A stretch of DNA of 64,000 bases from Verrucomicrobiota bacterium (GCA_023399155.1 JAEWQP010000016.1:323437-387436); one strand, 5' to 3'; shown: positions 50,700-60,428, numbered from the stretch's first letter. Notes: generated from the letters alone by a model not told the origin. Numbers and translations: made by a program.

Positions 50700-50850
50700 A
50701 GTGACGCGATGAAGACGCGTCAGGCCTGCCGGCGGTAACGCGGCTAGACATGAAGCTGCAGGGAATTAGCCCGGCCGCGCGCTAGTCTCCGCTGTCCCTA
50801 ATCCGGCCGATCCGAGGACGCTCCGCCCCACTCGGCCCATGCCGAATCGC

Positions 50851-52371
50851 TCAACGTCGGGCCTTTGTCGCCACCCCCCGGCGAACGGAGGCCTTCCCGG
50901 CCGAGGGTTTCGACCGTACGGGTGCGCGGGTGCCACGGGCGCGGGCGTCGAACCGGCCGTACTCGAGCCCGAAGAACCGCGCGGCGTTTCCGAAGCAGAT
51001 ATCCTCAACCATGCCGCCGACCGCGGCTGCATCGGCCGGAATCAGGCCCGCCTCGACATCGCTGCCGATCAGGTTGCAGAGGATGCGGCGGAAGTATTCG
51101 TGCCGCACATAGCTCAGGAAGCTGCGCGAATCCGTCAGCATGCCGACGAATCTTGAGAGCAGTCCGAGCTGCGAAAGGGCGTTCAACTGCCATTCCATGC
51201 CCTCCTTCTGATCGAGGAACCACCAGCCCGATCCAAACTGGAGTTTGCCCACGATGGAGCCGTCGGCGAAATTGCCGCACATCGAGGCGAAGACGTAGTT
51301 GTCCGCCGGATTCAGGTTGTAGAGGACGACCTTGGGCAGCTCGTCCGCGGCGTCCAGCGTGTCGAGGTAGCGCGCCAGGGAACGGGCCTGCGCGAAATCG
51401 CCGATCGAGTCCACGCCCGCGTCGGCACCGAGGCGCTTGAGCAAACGGGTGTTGTTGTTGCGCAGTGCGCCCAGGTGCAGCTGCTTGGTCCACCCGCGTC
51501 TGGCATCCAGGCGGCCGAAAAAGAGCATCATGAAGGCGGCGAACTTCGTCCATTGCTCGGGCGTGGCGGCTCGGCCGGCGCGGGCCTGGTCGAAGATCGC
51601 GGCCGCCTCGGCCTCGGTGCAGTCATCCCACGGCATGCTCTCGAGGCCATGGTCGGAGACGCGGCCGCCGAGCGAGTGGAAGAACTCATGGCGGTTGTCG
51701 AGGGCGGCGAGGAGACCGGCGAGATCCCTGACCGGCATCCCGCTTCGGGCGGCGAGTTGCTCGACCCAGGGGTTGAAGGCGGCAGGCTTGTCCACGAGCA
51801 GCGCCTTGTCGGGACGAAACGTCGGGAAGACGCGCGTCCGCAGCCCGCTTTGCGCGATGGCCTGGTGGTGCTCGAGGCTGTCGGCCGGATCGTCGGTCGT
51901 GCAAACCACCGCGACCTTGAACCTGGTCAGGATGCCGTGAACCGACATCCCGGGTTTAGCGAGCTGGGCATTGGCGAGCTTCCAGATCTTCGGCGCGTTA
52001 GCCTCGTTGATGACGAGATCGATTCCGAAGTAGCGACGAAGCTCGAGGTGGGACCAGTGGTAGAGCGGATTGCGGAAGGTCAGTGGCACCGTGCGGCACC
52101 AAGCGAGGAATTTATCGTAATCCGAGGTCGTCGTTCCGGTGATCAGCTCCTCGGGCACGCCGTTGGCGCGCATGGCGCGCCATTTGTAGTGATCGCCCGC
52201 CAGCCAGATCGCCCAGAGGTTCTTGAACCGGTGATCCGCCGCGATCTGGTCGGGCGGAAGATGGCAATGGTAGTCAAAGATCGGCTGAGGCGCCGCGTGG
52301 GTGGTGTAGAGCCGCCGCGCCCAGCGCGACTGAAGGAGGAAATCCTCGGGGAGAAAGGCAGGTGAAGCCAT
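50851..52371 (-). CDS. uxaC: Uronate isomerase
   Basis: This 506-residue enzyme of the amidohydrolase fold interconverts D-glucuronate/D-fructuronate and D-galacturonate/D-tagaturonate. Motifs match UxaC: FDYHCHLPPDQIAADHRFKN, with the metal/active-site H-x-H, LYHWSHLELRRYFGID, VVCTTDDPADSLEHH and GSGWWFLDQKEGM-type GWWFLDQ. A basic, Ala/Arg-rich tail of about 30 residues makes it longer than the E. coli enzyme (470). It lies about 38 nt downstream of the sugar isomerase/epimerase gene. No other uronate-pathway genes are present in the window. Confidence 0.95.
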   Translation of the reverse strand: MASPAFLPEDFLLQSRWARRLYTTHAAPQPIFDYHCHLPPDQIAADHRFKNLWAIWLAGDHYKWRAMRANGVPEELITGTTTSDYDKFLAWCRTVPLTFRNPLYHWSHLELRRYFGIDLVINEANAPKIWKLANAQLAKPGMSVHGILTRFKVAVVCTTDDPADSLEHHQAIAQSGLRTRVFPTFRPDKALLVDKPAAFNPWVEQLAARSGMPVRDLAGLLAALDNRHEFFHSLGGRVSDHGLESMPWDDCTEAEAAAIFDQARAGRAATPEQWTKFAAFMMLFFGRLDARRGWTKQLHLGALRNNNTRLLKRLGADAGVDSIGDFAQARSLARYLDTLDAADELPKVVLYNLNPADNYVFASMCGNFADGSIVGKLQFGSGWWFLDQKEGMEWQLNALSQLGLLSRFVGMLTDSRSFLSYVRHEYFRRILCNLIGSDVEAGLIPADAAAVGGMVEDICFGNAARFFGLEYGRFDARARGTRAPVRSKPSAGKASVRRGVATKARR

Positions 52372-52409
52372 GGTGTGGAGTTGTCGAGCGTTGGGATCGG
52401 CGGCGCCGG

Positions 52410-53189
52410 TCAGGTTTCGACCAGGTGCTGCCGGATGTATTCAAAGGAGTAGCGCAGCGATTCGAACGGGTCGCCCGGGCAGGTGTCCTGCTCGACGACG
52501 AACCATTGGCAGCCGCTGTTTTCCGCCGCGGCGATGATGCGGGGGAAATCGAGGGTGCCGCGTCCGATTTCGCCAAACACCGGCTTGTTCTCGGGTGTGA
52601 ACACGTAGTCCTTGAGGTGAAGGACGCCCAGCCGGCCGGCAAGTTTCGCGCACCATGCGACCGGATCGCCACCGCCGAACTGGACCCAGTAGGTGTCGAG
52701 CTCGGCCGCGAGGTGACGGCGCGCGGTGCGTGCGAAGATGTGTTCGAGCACGGTCGTGTGGGCGCCCGGAAAACGCATAAACTCGAGCGCGTGGTTGTGG
52801 TAGCAGAGCGTGACACCCGCCGCCCGGAAGAGCGCTCCGGCACGCTCCAGGCGCTCGCAAAGCGACTCCACCTGCGCCGCATCCGAAAAATCGATACCCG
52901 CTGGCCAGGGGTATGCCGCCAGCGCGCATCCCAGCCGCTGGACGCGTCCGAGTGACATCTCGGGCGAGTCGAGGATCATGGCCGGCGGCTCGTGGGTCGC
53001 GCAGATCTTCAACCCCTCACCTCGGAGAATGCGAACAACCTCGTCCTCGGGAATCGGCCCCAATCCGGCGATCTCCGCCGCGGCAAAGCCGATCTCGCGG
53101 AGCTTGCGCGCCGTGGCGGCGAGATCCGTCGCGGTCTGGCATGAGTCGCGAACGGTGTAGAGCTGGACGGCGAGCTGCTCGAGTTTCAT
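52410..53189 (-). CDS. Sugar phosphate isomerase/epimerase (AP-endonuclease-2 fold)
   Basis: This 259-residue protein has the TIM-barrel fold of xylose-isomerase-like (AP2Ec) enzymes. It begins LAVQLYTVRDSCQTATDLAA, has VTLCYHNHALEF (His ligands), AAELDTYWVQFGG (Glu/Asp) and LHLKDY, and ends with FVVEQDTC. These give the metal-binding Glu-His-Asp-Glu set of the family. Related proteins include hydroxypyruvate isomerase-like and sugar-epimerase enzymes; the substrate here is unknown. It precedes uxaC by 38 nt, so it may process a uronate-derived sugar. I took the ATG at 53189. Confidence 0.85.
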   Translation of the reverse strand: MKLEQLAVQLYTVRDSCQTATDLAATARKLREIGFAAAEIAGLGPIPEDEVVRILRGEGLKICATHEPPAMILDSPEMSLGRVQRLGCALAAYPWPAGIDFSDAAQVESLCERLERAGALFRAAGVTLCYHNHALEFMRFPGAHTTVLEHIFARTARRHLAAELDTYWVQFGGGDPVAWCAKLAGRLGVLHLKDYVFTPENKPVFGEIGRGTLDFPRIIAAAENSGCQWFVVEQDTCPGDPFESLRYSFEYIRQHLVET

Positions 53190-53393
53190 TGCGGGAACCG
53201 AGGCGTGGCGGAGTCCCCAGTGCCGCGACCGGCGAGAGCCGCCCCGCGACCGAGAGTCGCGCGTCCTGCCCTGTCGTGGGAAAAGCCGCTGAAGCTGCCG
53301 CACACTGCCATGGCTGCAGCCTGGCGAAAGGCGGGCACCGCGAAAAGGCGGAAGCGGGCGGCCCCTGTTGGATTCGATGTTGGAAACGACAAG

Positions 53394-53415
53394 GGCCGCC
53401 GGAACTCCGGCGGCC
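53394..53415 (-). terminator. Hairpin after argG
   Basis: A perfect 9-bp stem (GGCCGCCGG with CCGGCGGCC) around a 4-nt loop lies about 40 nt past the argG stop on its strand. The tail CTTGTCGTTTCC is only moderately U-rich. It is a probable terminator. Confidence 0.65.
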
Positions 53416-53456
53416 TCCATGTCCTGTCCGGGGCGCCCGCTGGCGCGGACGCGACG

Positions 53457-54719
53457 CTACTTTCGGCGGGCTTTCGCCTTTTTCGGCTTCGAGGCCTCGG
53501 CCGGCCCGCCCTGCGCGGCATGGCGGGCCTGGAGCCGCAGGCTGTTGAGGCGGATGAAGCCCTGGGCGTCGCTCTGGTTGTAGGTGCTCTGCACGCCCTC
53601 CATCGAAGCGACATGGGGGTCGTAGAGGGAGAACGACGACTTGCGGCCGCAGGTGATCACATTGCCCTTGTAGAGCTTGAGGCGCACCGTGCCGGTGACG
53701 TTCTCCTGGCTCTTGTCGATGAGCGCCTGGAGGGCCTCGCGTTCGGGGGCGAACCAGAATCCGTAGTACACCAGTTCGGCATACTTGGGCACGAGCGAGT
53801 CGCGCAGGTGCATGACCTCGCGGTCCATCGTGAGGGTCTCGACCTGGCGATGGGCGTGCATGAGGATCGTACCGCCCGGAGTTTCGTAGACGCCGCGGCT
53901 CTTCATGCCGACGTAGCGGTTCTCGACAAGATCGACGCGGCCGATGCCATGCTTGCCGCCGAGTTTGTTGAGGGCGCGCATGACCCCGGCCGGCGAGAGG
54001 CGCTTCCCGTTCACGGCCACGCAATCGCCGCGCTCGAAGTCGAGCTCCACGTACTCGGCGCGATCGGGAGCATCCTCGGGCGAGACCGAAAGCTTGAACA
54101 TCGCCCGATTCTGCCGCGTGGTCGGGTCGAACCACGGGTCCTCGAGGATGCCCGCCTCGTAGGAGATGTGCAGGAGGTTCCGATCCATCGAATAGGGCTT
54201 CTTGAGCGAGGCCTCGACCGGTATGTCATGCTTCTGGCAATACGCGATCATCTCGGCGCGGCCGGGGAAGAGCGCGCGGTACTCCTCCATCTTCCAGGGC
54301 GCGACGACCTTCAGGTCGGGAGCGAGCGCCGCATACGTGAACTCGAAGCGGCACTGGTCGTTGCCCTTGCCCGTGGCGCCATGCGAGACCGTGTCGGCCC
54401 CGACCTTGCGCGCGATGTCGATCTGCGCCTTCGCGATGAGCGGGCGTGCGATCGAGGTCCCGAGCAGGTACTGGCTCTCGTAGACGGCGTTGGCGCGCAT
54501 CATCGGGAAGATGAAGTCGCGCGCGAACTCCTCGACCAGATCGAGGGTGAAGTGCTGGGAGGCGCCGGTGCGGAGCGCCTTCTTGTCCAGGCCGCGGAGT
54601 TCCTCCTCCTGGCCGACGTCGGCACAGAAGCTGACGACCTCGGCATCAAAATGCTCGGTGAACCACTTGACGATGACCGACGTGTCGAGACCGCCGGAAT
54701 ACGCGAGAACTGCCTTCAT
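53457..54719 (-). CDS. argG: Argininosuccinate synthase
   Basis: This 420-residue enzyme joins citrulline and aspartate with ATP. The N-terminus MKAVLAYSGGLDTSVIVKW contains the PP-loop SGGLDTS; VSHGATGKGNDQCRFEF and SYEAGILEDPW match the family. The C-terminal 20 or so residues are a basic Lys/Ala-rich tail beyond the standard fold. The ATG at 54719 is the conserved start; the frame continues upstream as noise. The pseudopilin gene diverges from it, and it lies outside the main argF-D-B unit. Confidence 0.97.
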   Translation of the reverse strand: MKAVLAYSGGLDTSVIVKWFTEHFDAEVVSFCADVGQEEELRGLDKKALRTGASQHFTLDLVEEFARDFIFPMMRANAVYESQYLLGTSIARPLIAKAQIDIARKVGADTVSHGATGKGNDQCRFEFTYAALAPDLKVVAPWKMEEYRALFPGRAEMIAYCQKHDIPVEASLKKPYSMDRNLLHISYEAGILEDPWFDPTTRQNRAMFKLSVSPEDAPDRAEYVELDFERGDCVAVNGKRLSPAGVMRALNKLGGKHGIGRVDLVENRYVGMKSRGVYETPGGTILMHAHRQVETLTMDREVMHLRDSLVPKYAELVYYGFWFAPEREALQALIDKSQENVTGTVRLKLYKGNVITCGRKSSFSLYDPHVASMEGVQSTYNQSDAQGFIRLNSLRLQARHAAQGGPAEASKPKKAKARRK

Positions 54720-54923
54720 GGTGATGTGTTCCTGTCGTGATGAACCGGGGGGACGAGGCCGCCGGGATCGTGAAACAGCGGAGGAATTCGCCCGGGCGGC
54801 AAGAAGTTTCGCACGGGTCCCTGAGGGGGAAGGCCCCATGCGCATCGTTGGTTGATGCTTCTTTGACACGAAGAGTTGTGCCGCCCGCTCAAGGCAAGAG
54901 GGCCCGACCCGAATCAACTCTGC

Positions 54924-55403
54924 ATGATGAGCCCCAAGAAGAACTCCTGTCGGACTGTGTCCAAACGCGGTTTCACGCTCGTCGAAATCGCCTTCGTGGT
55001 GGTGATCATCGGATTGCTGACCATTCTCGCCCTTCCGCTCGTGGTTCGCGCCCGTGACAACGCGCGCGCCGCCAGGTTCATCAGCGACCTTCGCAATGCG
55101 GTGCAGGCGTTTGAACTCTATGCGATACAGACCGGCTATTACCCGAGCGACACGGCACCGGGCGTAAGGCCGCCGGAGATGGCCGAAGAGCTCGAGCGCA
55201 CGCTGTGGGACAAGCCGACGCCGATCGGCGGAAGTTGGGACTGGTCCGTCGATCAAGGTTCCTACTATGCGGGGGTCGCGGTGTCCGGTGCGGTCGTACC
55301 CACCTCGCTCCTCCAGGCGATCGATCGTCGCCTCGATGACGGCGATCTCAGCAGCGGCATGTTCCAGGGCAGTGGTGGCGACGTCGTCTATATCATCGAG
55401 TAG
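54924..55403 (+). CDS. Type II/IV pseudopilin
   Basis: This 159-residue protein is a prepilin-like pseudopilin. A short basic leader ends at Gly (VSKRG) and is followed by the N-methylation/helix motif FTLVEIAFVVVIIGLLTILA with Glu at position +5. The remainder is a small C-terminal domain (residues about 40-159) with aromatic residues. It would be processed by a PilD-type peptidase and used in a pilus or type II pseudopilus. Two adjacent ATG codons (54924, 54927) are possible starts. It is isolated from other pilus genes except pilC at 37.2 kb. A strong terminator follows. Confidence 0.9.
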   Translation: MMSPKKNSCRTVSKRGFTLVEIAFVVVIIGLLTILALPLVVRARDNARAARFISDLRNAVQAFELYAIQTGYYPSDTAPGVRPPEMAEELERTLWDKPTPIGGSWDWSVDQGSYYAGVAVSGAVVPTSLLQAIDRRLDDGDLSSGMFQGSGGDVVYIIE

Positions 55404-55435
55404 TCGCCCGCGCACGAAGCGCGTTTCCCATTCGA

Positions 55436-55464
55436 GGGCCGGCCCGTGCCGGCCCTTTCGTTTT
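55436..55464 (+). terminator. Intrinsic terminator after the pseudopilin gene
   Basis: A perfect 8-bp stem (GGGCCGGC with GCCGGCCC) with a CCGT loop is followed by TTTCGTTTT. It is a good Rho-independent terminator for the pseudopilin gene. The argF stop lies just past it on the opposite strand. Confidence 0.85.
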
Positions 55465-55472
55465 CTGCACCC

Positions 55473-56414
55473 TCAGCGACCGCCGGCCAGGGTCGCCAGG
55501 ATCGCCTTCTGCATGTGCAGCCGATTCTCAGCCTGGTCGAAGATGATGGAGCGCGGATTGTCGAGGACCGCTTGTTCGACTTCCTCCCCCGGGTGTGCCG
55601 GCAGGCAGTGCATGAACAGGGCGTCCGGCCTGGCGGCGTCGAAAAGCCGGGTCGTGACCGCGTAGGGCTTCATCTGGGCATGCCGGATCTTCGTCTGCTC
55701 CTCCTGTCCCATGCTCGCCCATACGTCCGTGTAGACGATGTCGGCCCCCGCCACAGCCTCGTACGGATCGGTCGTGAATCGGTAATTGGCGGGCAGCTTC
55801 TCCCTCGCGAGCAGGTCGCGGACGGCCGGGTTCGGTTCAAATCCCGCAGGACCCGCGAGCGCCATCTCCATGCCGAAGAAGGCTGCGCCAAGGATCCACG
55901 AACTCGCCATGTTGAAATTGGTGTCGCCCAGAAAGGCGATCTTGCGCCCCTTCAGCGAGGCGAGGAGATCGCCGTCCGGCCCCGCCCAGCGTTCGGCCGC
56001 CGTGAAGGCGTCGGTGTAAACCTGGCACGGGTGCAGAAAATCGGTCAGCGCGTTGATCACCGGCACGCTGCCGAAACGCGCCAGTTGCTCGACCTCGGCG
56101 TGGGCGTAGGTGCGCACGATGAGCCCGTGCACGTAGCGGGAAAGCACCCGGGCCGTATCCGCCACAGACTCACCGCGCCCGAGCTGGATGTCATTCTTGC
56201 TCAAAAAGAGCGGACGCGCGCCCAGTTCGTGGAGCCCGACCTCGAACGACACACGCGTGCGCGTGCTCGATTTCGCGAAGATCATCGCCCACGTCTGGCC
56301 TGCGAGCGCCGTGGCCGGACGCACCCCTCGCTCGCGCTTCAGGGTGCGGGCGAGCGCGAAGACCTCGGCGGCCTCGCGAATGGTGAAGTCGGTCTCCTTG
56401 AGGAAGTGTTTCAC
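55473..56414 (-). CDS. argF: Ornithine carbamoyltransferase
   Basis: This 313-residue enzyme combines ornithine and carbamoyl phosphate to give citrulline. The carbamoyl-phosphate motif SSTRTR and the ornithine-side HCLPAH are both intact, and the DFLHPCQVY segment matches the family. No ATG suits the N-terminus, so I give the GTG at 56414, which starts VKHFLKETDFTIREAAEVF and gives the usual family length. The gene lies 137 nt downstream of argD on the same strand. Confidence 0.95.
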   Translation of the reverse strand: MKHFLKETDFTIREAAEVFALARTLKRERGVRPATALAGQTWAMIFAKSSTRTRVSFEVGLHELGARPLFLSKNDIQLGRGESVADTARVLSRYVHGLIVRTYAHAEVEQLARFGSVPVINALTDFLHPCQVYTDAFTAAERWAGPDGDLLASLKGRKIAFLGDTNFNMASSWILGAAFFGMEMALAGPAGFEPNPAVRDLLAREKLPANYRFTTDPYEAVAGADIVYTDVWASMGQEEQTKIRHAQMKPYAVTTRLFDAARPDALFMHCLPAHPGEEVEQAVLDNPRSIIFDQAENRLHMQKAILATLAGGR

Positions 56415-56551
56415 GGCGGGAAAAACGTTGAGGATTACCGCAGGGCGCGGACGGCCGCGAGGAGAAAAATACCGGGCGGCCGGCCCGGTCATCCCCCTCG
56501 GCTGCCCACTCGCGGGCGCCCGTGAGGGGGCTGCACACGCCCGAGGGCGGC

Positions 56552-57787
56552 CTATACCGCCGCCAGAACCTTGCGCAGGATGCTGGCCGCCTCGTCGATG
56601 TCCGCCGCGGTCGCGGTCAGCGGCGGCAAGAGGCGTACGACGTTGTTTCCAGCCGCCGGACAGAGCAGCCCCGCCTCGCGCAACCCCTTGATGATCTGAG
56701 GCGGTTCCACGCTCAGCTGGATGCCCGAGAGGAAACCGAGTCCTCGCACGGCCACCACGAGCTGAGGGAAGTCGCGCTGCAGCTCGTGCAAGCGCTCGTA
56801 GAGCCGGGGCGAGGTCGCCAGCACGTGCTCCAGGATCTGCTCCTTTTCGAGAATATCGAGGACCGCGAGGGCCGCGGCGCAGCCCAGCGGCGTGCCTCCA
56901 AAGGTCGTGCCGTGGGAGCCCGGGGTGAACAGGTCGGCAAACGGCTGGCGCACCCAGATCGCGCCGATCGGGAATCCTCCACCAAGCCCCTTCGCCATGC
57001 CGATCGCATCCGGCAGGACGCCATAATGTTCAAATGCGAAGAATCGTCCCGTGCGTCCGATGCCGCACTGCACCTCGTCGAGCATGAGCAGCAGGTTGTG
57101 CTCATCGCAAAGCGCCCGCAGGCCGCGGAGAAACTCCGGGGTGCAGGCATGCACGCCACCCTCGCCCTGAACCGTCTCGACGAAGATCGCTGCGGTCTCG
57201 GCATCGACGAGTTCGCGGAAGCTCTCGAGGTTGTTGAGTTCGCCAAAGGCAAACCCGGGCACGAGCGGCCGAAACCCGCCCTGAATCTTCTCCTGCGGGG
57301 TGGCGCTCATGCCGCCAAAAGTCCGACCATGAAAGGCGCTCTTCGCGCAGAGCACCTTGTAGCGCACCCCCTCCCGGCCGCCGGAAATCCGACGCCCGTG
57401 CAACCGTGCCAGCTTCAACAGGCCCTCGTTCGCCTCGGCGCCGCTGTTGCAGAAGAAAACACGCCCCGGACCGGCCCGCTGCACGAGCCGCCGCGCGAGT
57501 TCACCCTGGTTTGGATTCGCGAACAGATTGCTGACGTGGATGAGCTGGGCCGCCTGATGCTGGATCGCCTCGACCCACCGCGGATGACAGTGCCCCAGCG
57601 CACACACCGCGATCCCCGAGGTGAAATCGAGGTAGCTCCGGCCCGTCTCGTCCCAGACGCGCGAGCCGCGTCCGCGCACCAAACTGATCGCCGGGCGCGC
57701 ATAATTGCCCATGACGAACTGGTCGTAGAGCGCGGCCGTGGCCGTCTGCTCAATGGCGGGCTGGGGACTCAGGGTCTGAGGATTCAT
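56552..57787 (-). CDS. argD: Acetylornithine aminotransferase
   Basis: This 411-residue PLP enzyme transfers an amino group to N-acetylglutamate semialdehyde. The PLP lysine is Lys266 in GMAKGLGGGFPIGA, and NSGAEANEGLLKLAR, FHGRTFGGMSAT and MLDEVQCGIGRTG are the class-III aminotransferase motifs. The length is normal. It lies 135 nt downstream of argB and 137 nt before argF, all on the minus strand, so the three probably share a promoter upstream of argB. The ATG at 57787 (MNPQTLSPQPAIEQ) is the most reasonable start. Confidence 0.95.
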   Translation of the reverse strand: MNPQTLSPQPAIEQTATAALYDQFVMGNYARPAISLVRGRGSRVWDETGRSYLDFTSGIAVCALGHCHPRWVEAIQHQAAQLIHVSNLFANPNQGELARRLVQRAGPGRVFFCNSGAEANEGLLKLARLHGRRISGGREGVRYKVLCAKSAFHGRTFGGMSATPQEKIQGGFRPLVPGFAFGELNNLESFRELVDAETAAIFVETVQGEGGVHACTPEFLRGLRALCDEHNLLLMLDEVQCGIGRTGRFFAFEHYGVLPDAIGMAKGLGGGFPIGAIWVRQPFADLFTPGSHGTTFGGTPLGCAAALAVLDILEKEQILEHVLATSPRLYERLHELQRDFPQLVVAVRGLGFLSGIQLSVEPPQIIKGLREAGLLCPAAGNNVVRLLPPLTATAADIDEAASILRKVLAAV

Positions 57788-57922
57788 GAAGAGGGTGCAG
57801 TGTTCGATGAAGCTGGAGTCAACGGACCGTCGGGCGTGTGCGACAAGTTCTCGGCGGGGCGGGCGGCTCCGAACCCGCCGCGCATGCACACTGATCTTCG
57901 CGGCGCGCCCGGAAAGCGCAGG

Positions 57923-58810
57923 CTACCCGTGGATGAGTTCGGTCCCGATGCCCTTGTCGGTGAATATCTCGAGCAGCAGGCTGTGCGGCATGCGGCCGTC
58001 GATGAAGTGCACGCGGTGCACGCCTTCCTCCAGGGCCCGGATCGCACTCGCGACCTTCGGACGCATGCCCTTGTCGATCACGCCCGCCTTCTTCAGGCCG
58101 TCGACCTCGCTCACGCGCAACGTGGAGATGAGGGAGTCCGCATCCGGTGGACGGGAGAGCAGCCCGGGCACATCGCTCAGGTAGACGAGGCGGCGGGCGC
58201 GAAGTGAGGCCGCGACGCGGCTGGCCGCCACGTCGGCGTTTACGTTGTAGGGCTTGCCGTCGAGACCTTCGGCCACCGGTGAGATGACCGGCGTGAATCC
58301 GTCGGCGATCGCCTTCTTGATCAACTTCACCTTCACCTCGGTGACGTCGCCCACATAGCCGAGGTCGACCTTTCTGCCGTCGTCGTCCTCCTCGAGCTTC
58401 TTGCAGACGAGCACCTGGTCGCCCGGCAGCGACTGCGGACGCGCCTTGCGCGCGGTGAGCATCTCGCAGACCTCGCGGTTGATCTCGTCATTGAGCGTGC
58501 GCTTCACCACCGCCACGGTGGCCTCGTCCGTGACGCGCATGCCGTTCACGAAAATCGGCTTCAATCCCGCCGTCTCCATCGCGCGGCTGATGGCTTTGCC
58601 ACCGCCGTGCACGACGACGGCATTGATGCCGACGGCGGCGAGGAACGCGACATCTCCGACCACGCGCGAGCGGACTTCCGGGTCCGGATCGTCCATGAAA
58701 CTGCCGCCGTATTTCACGACAAACGTGGAGCCGCGAAAACTCTGGATGTACGGAAGCGCCTCGATGAGCACCTGCGCCTTCGCGATGAGTTCGGAGTAGA
58801 TGATGGACAT
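57923..58810 (-). CDS. argB: Acetylglutamate kinase
   Basis: This 295-residue amino-acid kinase phosphorylates N-acetylglutamate. Motifs include FVVKYGGSFMDD, VVVHGGGKAISR, NVNADVAASRVA and GVIDKGMRPKVASA. An N-terminal helix of about 25 residues (SELIAKAQVLIEALPYIQ) precedes the core. In the family, this helix is found in the hexameric, arginine-inhibited enzymes, so feedback control by arginine is likely. argJ starts divergently 301 nt away. Confidence 0.96.
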   Translation of the reverse strand: MSIIYSELIAKAQVLIEALPYIQSFRGSTFVVKYGGSFMDDPDPEVRSRVVGDVAFLAAVGINAVVVHGGGKAISRAMETAGLKPIFVNGMRVTDEATVAVVKRTLNDEINREVCEMLTARKARPQSLPGDQVLVCKKLEEDDDGRKVDLGYVGDVTEVKVKLIKKAIADGFTPVISPVAEGLDGKPYNVNADVAASRVAASLRARRLVYLSDVPGLLSRPPDADSLISTLRVSEVDGLKKAGVIDKGMRPKVASAIRALEEGVHRVHFIDGRMPHSLLLEIFTDKGIGTELIHG

Positions 58811-59111
58811 GTTCGAAACGGCCGAACGGAAACGTGCGTGTTGTGAAGCCTTCGCGCGTGGAAGCCAACACGGATTTCGCGAATCAGCTCCAGAGGGGTC
58901 ACAGAGATCGGGGAGGCGACAGCGAGGTCACGGAGCGTCTCCCGAGATCCGGATTCAGATGTCTCGCCGCAGACGTTTCGAGTCGGAGTCAGGAAGGCCG
59001 GACGCAGCCTCTGTGCGCTATGCGTCTCCTCTGCGCGCTCTGTGCCCCTGTCTTCGATCGGCTCGCGAGTTTCGGCTTAACACCGGAGCGCGCTGCCCGC
59101 ATCGCTCGAGC
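58811..59111. other. Divergent argB/argJ intergenic region
   Basis: About 300 nt separate the two divergent arg genes. A tract of CACAGAG/CACGGAG units and related repeats lies at about 58890-58936 (CAGAGGGGTCACAGAGATCG, then GGTCACGGAGCG). Promoters for both genes are expected, but I see no arginine-operator palindrome that I would defend. Confidence 0.45.
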
Positions 59112-60428
59112 GTGCCCAGCACCCAACTGACCTTCTCGTCGCGCGACGAACACCGCGCCTGGCTCGCCACGCAGGCCGCTCTGCCCGCGGGCTTTCGCGT
59201 CGGTACGACGCGCTTCGGGTTCACGCCCGTCGAGGTGCCGAAACCCGCGAAGATGACGCTCACGCTCATCGCATGCGATACGCCGACCGAGGACTTCGCC
59301 GCGATGTTCACAAGGAACGCCTTTCCTGGCGCACCGGTGATCACCGGCCGGCGACGCCTCGCCGGGCCGCGTCTGGGCGCGATCCTCGTGAACAACAAGA
59401 TCTCAAACGTCTGCGCGCCCGGCGGCGTGGAGACGAGCGAACGCCTGTGTGCGGAAACAGCCCGCGCCCTCGGCCTCACACCCGCCGAGGTGATGCAGAG
59501 TTCCACCGGCGTGATCGGCTGGCGCCTGCCGGTCGATGCCATGAGCGCGGAACTGCCGAAGGCGGTGGCCGCCCTCGCGCCCGGCTCGATCCTGCCCGCA
59601 GCGGAGGGCATCGTCACGACCGACCTGTATCCAAAGATCAGACGCGCTTCGCTCGGCGCCGGCTCGATCGTCGGGATCGCCAAGGGAGCCGGCATGATCG
59701 AGCCCAACATGGCGACGATGCTCGTCTATGTGCTCACCGACCTGGCGGTGCCGCGCGACGCGCTTCGCGCCATGCTTGCCCGGGCGGTTGACCGAACGTT
59801 CAACCGCATGAGCATCGACAGCGACACGAGCACGTCGGACACGATCGTCCTGCTGTCGTCCGGGCGGGTGCCCTGCCCCGACCTCGCGGCCTTCGAGAGC
59901 GCGCTCGGCCTGGTCTGCGCCGATCTCACCGAGGATGTGGTGCGCAACGGCGAGGGCGTCCGCCACGTCATGCGCGTGACGATCACTGGCGCACCCTCCG
60001 AGACGATCGCGCGCGCACTCGGGAAATCCGTCGTGAACGCGCCGCTCTTCAAGTGCGCCATCGCGGGCAACGATCCCAATGTCGGACGATTGCTTCAGGC
60101 AATCGGCAAGTGGGTCGGGGCTCACGAGGCAACCCTCGACCTCGGCCGCACGCGCGCCTCGCTCGGCGGCATCACCATCGTCGAGAACGGCACGTTCACG
60201 CTCGATCCCCGGAAGGAGGAAGCGCTCGTCGCGCATCTCAAGTCAGCGGAACTCTACGCCAGCGCTCCCCCGAAGGACGGCGTGTTTGCCCCGCCGATCG
60301 ACTACCCGCCGCATGAGCGCTGTGTGGAGATCGGCATCGACCTCGGCCTCGGTGAAGCCTGCGCGACGGTGCTCGGAGCCGATCTCACGCACGAGTACGT
60401 GAGTGAGAACGCCGACTACCGCAGCTGA
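59112..60428 (+). CDS. argJ: Bifunctional ornithine acetyltransferase/N-acetylglutamate synthase
   Basis: This 438-residue ArgJ recycles the acetyl group from acetylornithine to glutamate and may also make acetylglutamate from acetyl-CoA. It is made as a precursor that cuts itself before Thr202 (KGAGMIEPNMA|TMLVY), the nucleophile of the beta-chain. The oxyanion motif SSTGVIG is present. The start is the GTG at 59112 (VPSTQLTFSSRDEHRAW); no ATG is suitable. Its presence means the cyclic arginine pathway, with no need for ArgE. ODC lies convergent downstream. Confidence 0.95.
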   Translation: MPSTQLTFSSRDEHRAWLATQAALPAGFRVGTTRFGFTPVEVPKPAKMTLTLIACDTPTEDFAAMFTRNAFPGAPVITGRRRLAGPRLGAILVNNKISNVCAPGGVETSERLCAETARALGLTPAEVMQSSTGVIGWRLPVDAMSAELPKAVAALAPGSILPAAEGIVTTDLYPKIRRASLGAGSIVGIAKGAGMIEPNMATMLVYVLTDLAVPRDALRAMLARAVDRTFNRMSIDSDTSTSDTIVLLSSGRVPCPDLAAFESALGLVCADLTEDVVRNGEGVRHVMRVTITGAPSETIARALGKSVVNAPLFKCAIAGNDPNVGRLLQAIGKWVGAHEATLDLGRTRASLGGITIVENGTFTLDPRKEEALVAHLKSAELYASAPPKDGVFAPPIDYPPHERCVEIGIDLGLGEACATVLGADLTHEYVSENADYRS

